Shown here: in pieces, positions 22,501 to 33,017 of the stretch | Layout of the letters: each line of letters opens with the position of its first letter | Position numbering within the stretch: position 1 is the first letter of the stretch | Source: Seminavis robusta | Taxonomy: Eukaryota; Bacillariophyta; Bacillariophyceae; Naviculales; Naviculaceae | Reading direction: 5' to 3' | NCBI GenBank assembly: GCA_903772945.1 | Contig: CAICTM010001017.1 | Coordinates: forward strand, 1-39,811 | DNA: 39,811 nucleotides | Position numbers and translations under genes: made by a program | Notes under the pieces: model-generated | Seen by the model: only the letters and a program-made list of their open reading frames with translations | Told to the model about the DNA's origin: nothing | Databases searched by the model: none

Positions 22501-23227
22501 TTGTACAAGAATGGATCATCACTACAATTGTGGGCATCATTGCAGTAACTGTGGTCGGCTTCTTCTGCATCCCAGACTGGACGGCATCATTCTTTGTATT
22601 GCCAATGATAGCTATTCTCTATGTTGACCTCGTTGGTACGTCACAAAGAAACAACACTTTGTGCTTCTCCTTTTTTCCTTTCTGTGGACAGCGTTGACTG
22701 ACATGCTGCTTACTGTTTTCCATGTTTCCCCTTCAGGTGTCATTCAGTTTTCGGGTCTCTACATCAACATTGTGACGTACGTTGCGCTGGCCATGTCGAT
22801 CGGGCTTCTGGTCGACTACATTGTACATATCTTGCTTCGCTATTACGAGTCTAAGGGGGCGACGAGGGAGGAGAAAGTCAAGGACACCCTCCGAACAATG
22901 GGCTCCGCAGTCCTGAGTGGAGGTCTGTCAACCCTTTTGGGTGTCGTTCCACTTGCATTCAGCAGCAGTCAGGTGATGCGGACGGTTTTCGTCACCTTTT
23001 TTGCCATGGTTGCCATTGGTTGCTCCCATGGGCTCATCTTTCTTCCGATCGTGCTATCGTATCTTGGACCCGAAGCGACTGTGGTACCATCTGAACCAAG
23101 ATCTTTGCCTGAACCAGTGCCAACACCAACAACAAACGTGGACAAGGACACCGCCCCGCAACAAAATGCTGAACAACCGATGCAACTGCAACAAGTAAAT
23201 TCGTACGAGGGGGCAATTAGTGTCTAA
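19563..23227 (+). CDS. Patched/NPC1-like sterol-sensing RND transporter, 4 exons
   Basis: The proposed exons are 19563-21211, 21303-21416, 21518-22635 and 22737-23227, with GT-AG introns of 91-101 nt in consistent phase, giving 1,123 residues. The family moves sterols or other lipids through membranes using ion gradients. Residues 1 to about 225 are acidic, Asn/Thr/Glu-rich and disordered. A first membrane helix lies near 239-259, followed by a large extracytosolic domain. The sterol-sensing helices start near 480 and include VPFVIFGVGLDDTFII, the GxGxDD motif of the Patched, NPC1 and Dispatched group. A second domain follows after about residue 675, with a second set of helices including LAMSIGLLVDYIVHI, the matching proton-relay helix. 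A Pro/Gln-rich cytosolic tail ends the protein. Two of the three introns interrupt or border conserved helices, which explains the apparent split into several ORFs. Whether sterol is the true cargo is unknown. Confidence 0.9.
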
Positions 23228-23619
23228 CTAAGGCAAGCATTTAACAGCCTTGGAATAAGCACCGTGCCTCAGAGGTCTTTTTGCTAATTGCAGTAGGTCA
23301 CGAAGTAGCTATCCTTTCAATGTTTCCTTGTAGTCTTCAGCCTACTAGCTACCGTAGCGGCTAGCGTAGCAATGATATTGTCTTTCTTTCTTCGCCTCTC
23401 GTGTACAGTAGTGTGCTGACAAGCAATGCTCCCTCGTTTGGCATCCACGAAAGCTGAGAGCGAGGAAAACGACGTGAAGGAGCAAATGTGAGTCCAATCT
23501 CCCTTTTAGATCTTCCGCCATGACCACTGCATGACACGACAGCGGTGGCATCACACGGTGCATCCACGGTTTTTGAAAACTACATAGTCTAATCCCGTCT
23601 CCCCTATTCATAATGGGCC
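23228..23619. other. Intergenic region between two plus-strand transporter genes
   Basis: These 392 bases separate the RND gene's stop from the MFS start, and the genes point the same way. No conserved ORF or repeat is seen apart from a GCTAGCGTAGC patch near 23360. Confidence 0.5.
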
Positions 23620-25073
23620 ATGGCAAACATCAGAGATAATGGAGAGCAGAGACTTCTGCTGGAAGAGGATGCCGACAACAAGCCTGGCTACAACGGAGAT
23701 GCACCTTCTGAGCAACAGGAGGCGCTAGCCGCACCCAACCACAGCAATGACGATGACGAACGCCATGTCTTTCAATTTTACATCTTCATTTGTCTGTCGA
23801 CGGCCTTTAAATCGTTCGAAGCAGGCATAATCTCGTCCATGATGGCAGATATTCAAAAAGATTTCGATCTCGGCTACGACCAAGAAGGAACCGTCACGGC
23901 TTCGCCCGACTACGGCATTGCTCCCGGCGCCCTTTTGGCCATTTGGGTCTTTCGGTGGTTTTCCGCCTACGGCATCTTGACCACCGTCTTGTGGGGAACT
24001 GCCATTGTCTCGATTATTTGTGCCATTCACCCCACACTGCCGACGCTCTTAATAGCACGAGCCGTGGGAGGATTTCTGTGGTCACATGCCGCCACACACT
24101 TTCCGGTATGGATTGATCGCCATGGTCCTCCGGCACAAAAAACCATTTGGCTGGCATTTACCAATGTGTCGTTAATGATTGGAGTGCTGTCGGGATATAT
24201 TATGGGTGGTTTGATTCGAGCGATGGATGTCAATCTCACATGGGTGAACCTCTACTTTATTGAAGGGGTACTCATGGCCGTTTGTGGAGCTATCTTTGCA
24301 CTCTTCTTTGAACCAGAGTTGTTCGGATTGACAAGGAAAGAAGACAGCCCCCAAAAGCACACGACAACAAGCGAACCAAATAATGGAACGAAATCTACCT
24401 CGGAAGAAGATTTGGGGACAGTGATCTTACTGCTCATGAAAAGCCCACCTTTTTACTTGGCAGTGGCGCTCACGGGATGTATTTCAGGTGGCATTGTCTA
24501 CTCGTTGTATTTTGCCACTCAAGTCTGCGAAGCAAGAGGGATGACTGTCACCACCACGGTTCAACTCATCAGTACTGTGTTCATCACGGCACCTGCACCG
24601 GGAATTATCTTTGGATCTTGGATTGTCAATAACTTGGAGGATACACGGACCATGTCGTCACTTTTGGTGTGTCATTGGGATCTGCCATTATCGTATTGAT
24701 GGCAGCCTCGGCCATGCCCATTTCATGGGCGATCTGGCGCGACACATGGCAACTCCCCTACTTCTTGGCGTTCTGGGTATTTTCGTTCGTCGGTGCCATG
24801 TCGGGGCCGCCACTCAATGGGGTGGCCGTTTCGGCTGTACCTCGGGCATCTCATGTCGCTTCGGCGGTGCAATTTGCGCTCGCCAATGCGGCCAAAATTG
24901 TGGTACCCCAGATTGGTGGCTACGTTTGCAGTGTCATTGGACTCATTGATGGATTCAACGTGACACTGGTGTCCACTGCCGCCCTGTTTGTCATTCTCTC
25001 ATGGGCGGGATTGATGCATGCGATCCAAGAGAGGAGACAGGAGCGAAATGCTGCTGTCTCATTAGTGGTCTAG
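23620..25073 (+). pseudogene. Spinster-like MFS transporter interrupted by one frameshift
   Basis: The first frame (ATG at 23620) codes a major-facilitator protein resembling spinster/SPNS lipid transporters: an acidic N-terminus, helices from about residue 50, FPVWIDRHGPPAQKTIWLAF after helix 4, and a charged loop about 245-275 between the two six-helix halves. At about 24631-24645 (after GSWIVNN) similarity jumps to another frame, which reads GYTDHVVTFGVSLGSAIIVL and continues through the last helices to a stop at 25071. One extra base would rejoin them into about 484 residues. No plausible intron fits the point. It is either a real one-base deletion, which would cut off the last helices, or a sequencing or assembly error. 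All other codons look conserved, which favours an error or a very recent mutation. Spinster proteins export sphingosine-1-phosphate or lysophospholipids; the substrate here is unknown. Confidence 0.75.
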
Positions 25074-25717
25074 CTAGCAGGATGGTCGCAAAGCCAACAA
25101 CAAATATGCCGGTGAAAAGAATGGTTGCATCGGATAACGAGCAAGGCATAAGATGTCCGTGGTCCTGCTCATTGTGCACATTGCTTTCTGTCGGATCGAA
25201 TTATCATGTAACCTGGAAAAGGGAGTCTTTGCGTACAGCATCTTTCCCCAGAGAGCACATCAAACAGGCTCGGTCGAACCTAGCTTGATCCTGGCCTCTT
25301 CTTGAATCAATTGTACAGGTACGGCATCGATCGACTACGCAGGCACGAAACGAGCCTCCACGAAATCGCTATGATGCACCCACTCTAGCTAACTAGCTAA
25401 TTCAATTAATGATACCTGTTCAGAGCAGCTGTTGTTGTTCGTCTTGCCTTCAGTGGATACCAGTCTGGTACATGTAGGTGTACTAGACCTAGTGGTCCCA
25501 CCAGTGAATTGGGCAACGACTGATGAAGGTTAGCGCATTACCTTGCATGCCTTGCACATGGTCCCCGCGAGGCTTTGGGTTGTGAAGGTGTGTCGCGGGA
25601 CTGCTTTTAGTCGGTACCAGTACCACTTCGCGTCCTGGACCCGACAGAAGCATCAAGGACCGAGGACAAGCAAGGACATAAAAACGACAAACGCCAAACA
25701 GCAACAAAGAGATTAGG
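25074..25717. other. Intergenic region, nothing recognised
   Basis: These 644 bases lie upstream of the desaturase-family gene. CTAGCTAACTAGCTAA lies near 25385 and a GGTACCAGTACC patch near 25613. No ORF is supported. Confidence 0.5.
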
Positions 25718-26968
25718 ATGAGTGTTATCAATGATGCCTATGCTGGGCCTTCTTGGGAAAGGCTAACGACACAACAGAATCTGCTTGGGGTGGCAGGATA
25801 CCTTGTTGTGGTGGTCATGGGCTTTTCTTTTGTGACGAATCGTTTAGCTGATGAATCTAGTGAGTGTTCGTGGCTGCTGCAATGATGTGCTCGTTCACTG
25901 CTACTAATGCTTGCATTTTGAACCCTGTAACGCAGATCCGAAATTGCCAGTGCGAGGGAAGCATCTCGATGATTTGAACAAAGTAAGGAACTTTTCTTTT
26001 TTAGATATTCCCCGAGGGTATCAAGACTCACATACGCCTTGCTCACTCTCTCGCCTGGAAAGTATGACAAGCTATACCAAAAGGTCAATAAGGTGCTTTT
26101 GGTACCATGGGTCTTGCTGGGGCTACGTTGCGCTTGGTATGATCCAAGTATGTTATGGGAGATGAAGGACGCATCACCGGTATGTCCTGATAGTCTGGGT
26201 TGCTGCAATCGCTTTGAAGTCGGTGCGCGGTTGCTCACCTTTCTTATCCTCCTCTCCCTTGGATTTGAAGATAAGTGTGCTGCTTCCCATGCCTCTCTAT
26301 TTTATCATCTATGACTTCTTTTATACTACAATACACATGCTACTGCACTTGAAGGGGGTCTATGCATACGTTCACAAGCACCACCATAGACAAAAGGCAC
26401 CAAGGTGGGTACCATCCTGTTACTAGTCGATATTACACCGATGACATTGCCATCTCACAAGTCTACTGCATTCTGGATTTCACAGCCGCGGCAGCGAAGA
26501 TGCTGTCAACGTGCATCCCATTGAATTTTGTCTGGGTCGCCTCAGCAATATCATTACACTCTACCTCGTTTGTCGGGTAGCAAAGTTCCACATCATTGGC
26601 TTCAACCTCGTTCAGCTCATCTATACCACAGGATCTACCTTCAGCCATTCCCGCCATGACATAACAATTTCCCTTGGACCACTGAAGATCTGGACCTCAA
26701 GGGACCACGATGTCCATCATCGCATCCCAAACAAGAATTTTGGGCGATTCATTAAGCTTTGGGATTGGATCTATTGCACATACCGGTATGTAGCCATGTT
26801 GTATGCTCTTTTGTTACCATTACACACCTTGTCCTCACTGTATAGAGAATTTTTGCCAATCTTAGACCATACAGTGACAGTGAGCCAATCAATCCCAAGG
26901 CGCAACTGAACCCAGCAACTGGCAAGTCATATGAATATGAGAAGTTGAACGCAAAGAAACAGACATAA
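25718..26968 (+). CDS. Sterol desaturase / fatty-acid hydroxylase family, 6 exons
   Basis: The proposed exons are 25718-25859, 25936-25982, 26063-26179, 26271-26404, 26486-26785 and 26866-26968. All five introns are 76-91 nt with GT-AG ends, and the join is open for 280 residues. The family uses a di-iron centre held by histidine boxes to hydroxylate or desaturate sterols, fatty acids or sphingoid bases in the ER membrane. Visible boxes are HMLLH (about 125-129), HKHHH (about 140-144, an HxxHH) and HDVHH (about 220-224), and VNVHPIEF precedes the third membrane pair. Helices lie at about 25-40, 75-90 and 105-120. The C-terminus is Lys-rich (LNAKKQT), but a KKxx ER-return signal is not exact. 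The substrate cannot be told from the sequence. Without the short exons 2 and 3 the gene would look broken, so the multi-exon model matters. Confidence 0.85.
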
Positions 26969-27828
26969 AAACAATCGATTGCACAACCTGTTGTTGGTTC
27001 TGCTGGAGACTGAACCCCTCAAGGTGGCACAACCTGTTCTTGATGCTGCTGGAGAATGAACCCCTGAAGGTGGGTACATCACTACTAGGTTACTGCACAG
27101 TAATTCTGAGAAGTCTCGGACGGGAAAATCAAGCTCTGTTGATAGACAAGCTCTGTTGCTAGAATTATTTACCAAGCTCTGTAGCTACTACTAGCTAGCT
27201 AGTAGCCAGCCTGCATCCGTGGTTGTTAGCCAGTTTAGGCATAGCTCTGCTCTGTCAGGCCTTCACAGGAGACATTTAACAGCTTCCCAGGATACTTCTG
27301 GACTGTCCAAAGGGCACTGCGAGGAGGTTGCGCGTCAGGGTGTTACTGCCTCTGTGGATCCAGCAAAGTCAAGCCCTTTGGTCCCCATGGCGGTCCTCAA
27401 TTTGTTGCCCTAGACCCCACACAACCAAGTCCAGAATTCCACCTCTTCTCTGCCTAAACATGGCCCCCTGCCAGCTTCCAAAGATGACCTTTCATCCCCC
27501 CATCTTTTTTGACACAAAGCAACGGCTATTTTGAACCAGTCACGCTCACGAAAGAAATGCGCATTGCTTAGTCGAGTGAGTCGATTCTTGAACGTCACAG
27601 TTTTCAAACAACACTTACTTCACTTCATCACAATCTCGGAAGAGGAGAGAAGAACAAGGATCAGAATCCTTTGGAGGAAGAACAAATCAAAAAGGTCAGG
27701 ACATCAGGACCAGCTTGAGCAAAGCACTAATAATAAAAGCTGTGTTGTTATAAAAAGAAGTCAAAAGAAGAGTAGAGAGAGCTTTGAAAGGAGAACCTTG
27801 GACTGTTTTTTGAGAGAAGCAAGGAACA
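26969..27828. other. Intergenic region with a short direct repeat
   Basis: No gene is supported. Near 26988-27072 the sequence GCACAACCTGTT-TTG-TGCTGGAGA-TGAACCCCT(C/G)AAGGTGG occurs twice with small changes, an old tandem duplication of about 45 bp. CTAGCTAGCTAG lies near 27190. Confidence 0.55.
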
Positions 27829-29157
27829 ATGACAAATGATCCCTTGGCAACCGTTTTCCAGCTGGTGGATTCCGTTGTGGAGGTGTACTTGAGCACTGTC
27901 ATTCAACCCTTTTTGAAGTTCCATGAGATTTTTTACAACCAACTCAATGTGGTCTTGAGAACCTTCATGGACACCAACAAGGACAAAATTCCCGATTGGT
28001 GTACGGCCAATTTCATCACCTATGCGAGAACCGTTCTCGTGGTGCCCTGCATGATTTTCATTTCCTGGGGATGGTACTTGTTGCCGAGCTTGATTGTCTT
28101 GCTGGTGGATTTTGGAGATTTTCTCGATGGCGTTGCGGCGCGATTTTGGATTGATGTGTTGAAGGAACGCCAAGAGAAAAAAGAAGATGGTGGTGACAAT
28201 AATATTACAAAGCGACCCAGTTCACCCACTTCGGATGCTTCATTTGGTACGTACCGTACGGCAGTCGGAAGGCTTTTCTATTATTGTCAACTTCATTTGT
28301 TGTGGATTCGTTCTCAAACTAACCCCTGAATTTTCTTTCTTGTTTCAATGGCAAAAGAATTTGTGTCCAAGGGGTCTCCTCACGTGATCGAAGCATGGGG
28401 TGTGAATCATCGGGCCAAAACCTATGGAGGATTTGTGGATGCTGTTTGCGACAAAGCCTTTGTGGTACCCTGCTGGATTATGCTGTTGCATCAAGTCGCC
28501 AATGCTGGATACTTTCGGTGGATTCAATACTTTATTCTCTTTTGGCTCATTCTTGCAGAAGTTTCCTCGGCTTGCATCCGGTTCCGTGCCTATTACACTT
28601 CGACCGGAGTCGCTTCTCCCAAAGTGGAAGGATTCGATTTTTCCACCAGTGCGGTCAAAGCAGATCACGTCGGAAAAGCCAAACAAACATTTGAAATGGT
28701 GGGAACCGCACTCTACGTAATACCGTTGACAACCTACTTTGGATTGGCGTTGCTCTCCTTGGCCGTGCCATTGGCCTACGAATCCGTCCGACGCAAAGTG
28801 AAAAAGAGAGTCATGTATGTTCTTGCCGACAATGATGCATTGGATCACAAGGTCATCAAATTCTGGATGCAAGCCAAGGGAATGGGATCCAAGCTCATTG
28901 TCGGAGTCACGGATCCCAAAAAGGCCGACATGATCTTGAATGCATGCTCCACGGCTTGTGTCGATGAAGTCATTGCCGAGGCGCCTGCCAAAGCGGACAA
29001 AAAGTTCTTGGAACAATATGATATTGCCTATGTGTTGTCCTTGTCGGCACAAGCTCCATTTGTCACAGATGAGGTTCTCCATGCAGACTGCTGTCTTGTC
29101 ATTGGCGATGACGCCGTTGTGCGCCCATTGAAACCCAAGACAGAGCACACCGACTAG
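27829..29157 (+). CDS. CDP-alcohol phosphotransferase fused to a cytidylyltransferase-like domain
   Basis: The exons are 27829-28246 and 28358-29157 (GT-AG intron of 111 nt, phase 1), giving 405 residues. The N-terminal half is a membrane CDP-alcohol phosphotransferase, the class that makes phospholipids from CDP-linked substrates. NFITYARTVLVVP precedes the active-site motif, which is split: DFLDGVAARF (about 97-106) and GGFVDAVCDK (about 161-170). All expected Asp residues are present, but about 58 residues, including a Lys/Glu/Ser-rich stretch, replace the usual 8-9 between AR and G. The C-terminal part (about 287-400) resembles CTP:phosphocholine/phosphoethanolamine cytidylyltransferases: KLIVGVTDPKK, then VDEVIAEAP and FLEQYDIAYVLS. 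Its catalytic HxGH is reduced to DHKVI, so it is probably not catalytic and may sense or bind a nucleotide. NxITxAR recalls the PGP synthase/PI synthase branch. The substrate is open. Confidence 0.82.
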
Positions 29158-29658
29158 GCTGGTACCGTACCGTACAGACAAAAGAAGAAGCAGAACAGCT
29201 GCTTTTCGGGCTACAAACCGTACAATACAACAGCGTTTTGAGTGTGAGATGTTCCATAGTATAACTGCAATCAACAGTGGAGGTGCCACTAAATGAACAA
29301 ACCATAGAAAGGCTAAGCTAGCACCTCCCCTAACGAACAAATCATTGATGCATGTAATGTAAAACCACATTTTGAAACATTCTACTACTAAGGCACCTTC
29401 CTTACTAGCAGAGGAAGAGGTCCACACGACATAATTCGTGCGGTAGGCTCAAGTTCCTTCCAAAGTATCCAGCCGGGGTTACGTTAGCTCTAGCTAGTGC
29501 ACGACAACGGTTGCAACGTTCAAACTTGACGAAAAGAAACGCGAAGGAACTGCGAAGACATGGCTGCGTGTAGGTACCGTACAGTTATGCAATCGTTTTG
29601 GTTCAGTTGTAGTTTATGTGCCTCCATTGTCACCGTTAGCTTCGTCTGTCTTTGCGTT
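29158..29658. other. Convergent intergenic region
   Basis: About 500 bases separate the 3' ends of the phosphotransferase gene (plus) and DXR (minus). A GGTACCGTACCGTAC patch lies near 29161. A minus-strand ORF across it overlaps the coding exon antisense and is a shadow. Confidence 0.5.
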
Positions 29659-31189
29659 TCATGTCATGATGATGGGATCATTCATCATGGTCTTGCTCTT
29701 TTCTACAACGTGTTTTCGAGCCCATTCATCACAACTCAAAATGTCATCAAGTGTCACGTCCTTGACCTTCAAGTCATCCTTGTGCGCTTCCATGGCGCTC
29801 TCAATGAGTTTGGGAATATCCAAGAAACCAAGGCCAATATCCTCTCGGAACATTTCATTGGCAGCTTCGTTTGCAGCGTTGAGGACGGCAGTCATGGTTC
29901 CACCGGTACGTCCAGCGTCATAGGCCAGTCGGATGCAAGGATATTTCTCATGATCAGGGGCCTTGAAAGTCAATGTAGACAATTCGGCCAAATCCAATGG
30001 TCTGTAAGGCATCTTCAGCCTGTGAGGCCACGAAACAGAGTAGACAATTGGCAGTCTCATATCGGCCCATCCAAGTTGAGCAATGCAAGAAGTATCTTGC
30101 GTTTCCACCATGGAATGCACAATCGATTGAGGATGGATCACAATATCAATGTCATCATAACTGGCACCAAACAAGTAGTGTGCTTCAATCACCTGAGGAG
30201 AATTTGGGAGGAATTTCGTTAGCAAAACGACAATGTAGCAGTGCATTAGTTTCAGCGTGATTGGTTGCAGTGCGACTCACTTCCAACCCCTTGTTCATCA
30301 TTGTGGCGCTATCTAAAGTAATTTTGGCACCCATATCCCAGTTTGGATGTGTGGTGGCCTTTGCCTGCACTGCTCTTGGATCTTCCTCACACATTTTGAA
30401 CAGCTCGTCTTTGGTCAAATCCCGGAAGGCGCCACCTGACGCGGTCAAGATGACTCGTCTGAGGCCACCCTCGGGGACGCCCTGCAGACACTGAAAAATG
30501 GCACTGTGTTCACTATCAGCTGGGAGCATATTGATACCATGTTTTTCCACGAGAGGATTAATCACAGCCCCCCCACTGATCAACGTCTCCTTGTTGGCCA
30601 GAGCAATATCTTTCCCGAGCTTGATAGCTTCAATTGTTGGCTTTAGTCCGGCAGCCCCTACAATTCCCGTGACCACGGTGTCGGCAGATGCAACTGTGGC
30701 GGCAGCTAGAATACCTTCTTCACCGTGGACAATTTCGGGCATATCGGCACAGCCAGCAGCCTTCAGGAGAGTCTTCAGTTCAGCAGCAGCTTCTGGTGTA
30801 GACAATGATGCAACCTTAGGCTTGTACTTGAGGACTTGTTCAGCCATCAATTTGGCATTATTTCCAGCTGAAAGGGCGTCTACAACGAAATTGTCCGGGC
30901 AGGCATCCACAATGTCCAAGGTTTGAGTACCAATGCTGCCAGTGGACCCCAGCAAGGAAAGACGCTTTTTGAACTCGGCGCCCTCCAAACTCTTTTCAAG
31001 GGTCTTTTTCGAAGCCGCCTCCGAATTGACTGGGGCCGATGGATCAATCCACCCTTCTCCATCTCCCTTGCTACCCGAGATCATTTTCTTGGCCTCCAAC
31101 GGAAGAACATGGGAAGATTTTGTATTTACAGGCACAAATGCCGATGCACTGGCCAAAAGCAAGGCGGAAACCGCTAGAGACAACTTCAT
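29659..31189 (-). CDS. dxr: 1-deoxy-D-xylulose 5-phosphate reductoisomerase, plastid, 2 exons
   Basis: Minus-strand exons 31189-30281 and 30192-29659 (88-nt GT-AG intron, phase 0) give 480 residues. DXR converts 1-deoxy-D-xylulose 5-phosphate with NADPH to 2-C-methyl-D-erythritol 4-phosphate, the first committed step of plastid isoprenoid synthesis. The family motifs are all present: [16 protein letters not shown] (NADPH loop, about 79-94), [55 protein letters not shown] and, after the intron, [13 protein letters not shown]. The N-terminus is an ER signal ([16 protein letters not shown]) followed by ASAFVP, the diatom bipartite plastid-targeting form in which Phe at the cleavage site is needed for import; the transit part follows to about residue 70. 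An in-frame TTG upstream was ignored in favour of the ATG. Length and residues look fully functional. Confidence 0.96.
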
Positions 31190-33017
31190 GGTCAATTCTA
31201 TTGATGAGGAGGGTGGGATTGATTCCAAAGGGAGAGATCAGATGTGATGTCCCTGCAAATGTTTTTTGAAAGAACAAGGGTTGTTGTCCAACAAGGGATA
31301 CCACGCACGTTGGTGCTGACGAAGTTCAACTTGCGCTTCAGGTTCCAGCTTTTATGCTGCAGAGCTGTATTCCCATCTCTTGTGCCTGATTCACCCACGA
31401 GCGACTGAAGAAGGTTTTGCCTTTCAAGTTTTTGGCTCCCACCTCCAATCCTTCCGGCTCTTGCTGGCTTGACCATAAAATTGTAATTCCTAAACCTTTC
31501 CCTTAAAATAAAACCTAGCACACTCACAGGAATGGGAAGACATTGGGCTTCTGGCTGGTCACTGAGGATCTTTCATTTTGGGCTTATGATTGGAAGATTC
31601 ATCATTCAACAAGAAGACTTGGTCACTCTTGCTTCAGGTCTCAATTCAAGGAATGCTGATTGGCTGCAACCATCCCCAGCGTCAACAATGGCGTCGACCG
31701 CAAGTACAACCAACGAGAAGAGCTCAAAGAAGCGAAGCGTGCTGCCAAGTAAGTGCCAAGGTGCAAGCCAATCACTTCAATTCCCCGCTTCGGACAAATG
31801 CAGGAGGCTACGGTAGATCTTGAGAGCTTCTATCTTGTGGGTTGGGATATTGAAGGGTTGGGAGTGGTTCAACGAGCCATTGACTATACTTCCCACTCCA
31901 GGTACTTTGGGCTAGCTAGTGCTACATGTAGTGAAACTGGTTGGATGAGGCTTACTGTACAATAGCTGCTACTTTAGATAAAGGGGGGTTAGAGTCTATG
32001 CTCTTAGGTTTGAGCAACCTCATGGCTAAATGAGATCAGGAAAGGCGAGCGAGACTATTTTGGGACCTAGTCTCGCACTGATCGCCATCTATCTGTGCAC
32101 CTAAGTTCCTCTCAGCGAGCCCTTCAAGCTTCAACTCGAGGTATCCCAGCCAGAAGTCGCTCGGTTGTGTTCATGTACCGGTCTGTGTGTGTTGGTCCTT
32201 CATACCGCTGCCTTTTTGTTTTACCGCAAGCGCATCCATAAACCATACTAGTACCACTGCTGCCTTGCTTACTCATCACAAACTACAAGTGGCTCTTTTC
32301 TCTGACGAATGCAGAAGACAAGAGAGTGTACCGTACGCCCATCGTTCCTAATTCATGTCAACTTTGATCGTCGTCACAACCCATGTATGGTTTAAGACCT
32401 GGTGGGAGCCTGCGATGAGTCAGGTCAAACCATGCATTTCCGTTCCGGTAGATGCAGCCTATTCATCCTTGACGAATCGTGTAATTGCAACAAAGATACT
32501 GCCAGCACCAATCAGAGCACAAGAGCAGGTGTGAAAATGCCGCTCTCATCGGGGAATTACCCCGGACACCAGCTGGCATTTGCATGCAACAGCCCAAACT
32601 GTGGGGAGGGTAGCTGTAATTTTGGTTGGGACATGCGGGCAGACGGATCGTGTGTGGCCACCGCGTGCGGCGCAGCGGTGTTGAAAGCTGTTTCAGATGA
32701 TGCGATCACCAGCAACTTGCTAAGACTACCAAGCTACCAAGGCGAAGGCCATCAATTGTTAGTTGCGTTGCAGTTACGGCATCGCAGAAACCAAGCCACT
32801 TGCTCATCATCACCATTGCATTGGCCCATTCTCATTTGCATGGAGGCAAAGATTCTTTGGATAGATTGAATCTCAATCTTTTTAGTGTGGTGAGGGGCAC
32901 TTTTCCGTCACCAGTGAGAGAGATAAAGCCATCACTATTATACTACCCACTACCTTCATCCATTCTCATTATACCTCAGATCGATACCTAGATTGAGACT
33001 ACCCATCGCTTGCACCA
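31190..33017. other. Divergent promoter region, 1.8 kb
   Basis: This region lies between DXR (minus) and the cyclin gene (plus). No gene is certain. A small coherent frame, VNNGVDRKYNQREELKEAKR (about 31680-31745), is followed by a GT-AG pair and an immediate stop, so it may be the end of a tiny spliced gene or a relic. A plus-strand Cys-rich ORF (32402-32869) is unrecognised. A 9-bp inverted repeat lies at 32049-32076. Confidence 0.45.
32049..32076. other. Perfect 9-bp inverted repeat (hairpin)
   Basis: GCGAGACTA and TAGTCTCGC flank a 10-base loop. It lies in the divergent region about 0.9 kb from either start. It could be a transcription-factor palindrome or a hairpin in a UTR, but nothing more can be said. 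Confidence 0.6.

Noticed and set aside
28345..29427. 360-codon minus-strand ORF across the phosphotransferase gene
   Set aside because: It is antisense to a conserved exon, and its protein has no recognisable features.
31532..31823. Short spliced gene around the VNNGVDRKYNQREELKEAKR frame
   Set aside because: A GT-AG pair exists, but a start exon could not be joined in frame, so only the intergenic note mentions it.
32402..32869. Cys-rich 155-codon ORF upstream of the cyclin gene
   Set aside because: It does not match a known Cys-rich domain, starts in poor context and may be chance; not listed as a gene.
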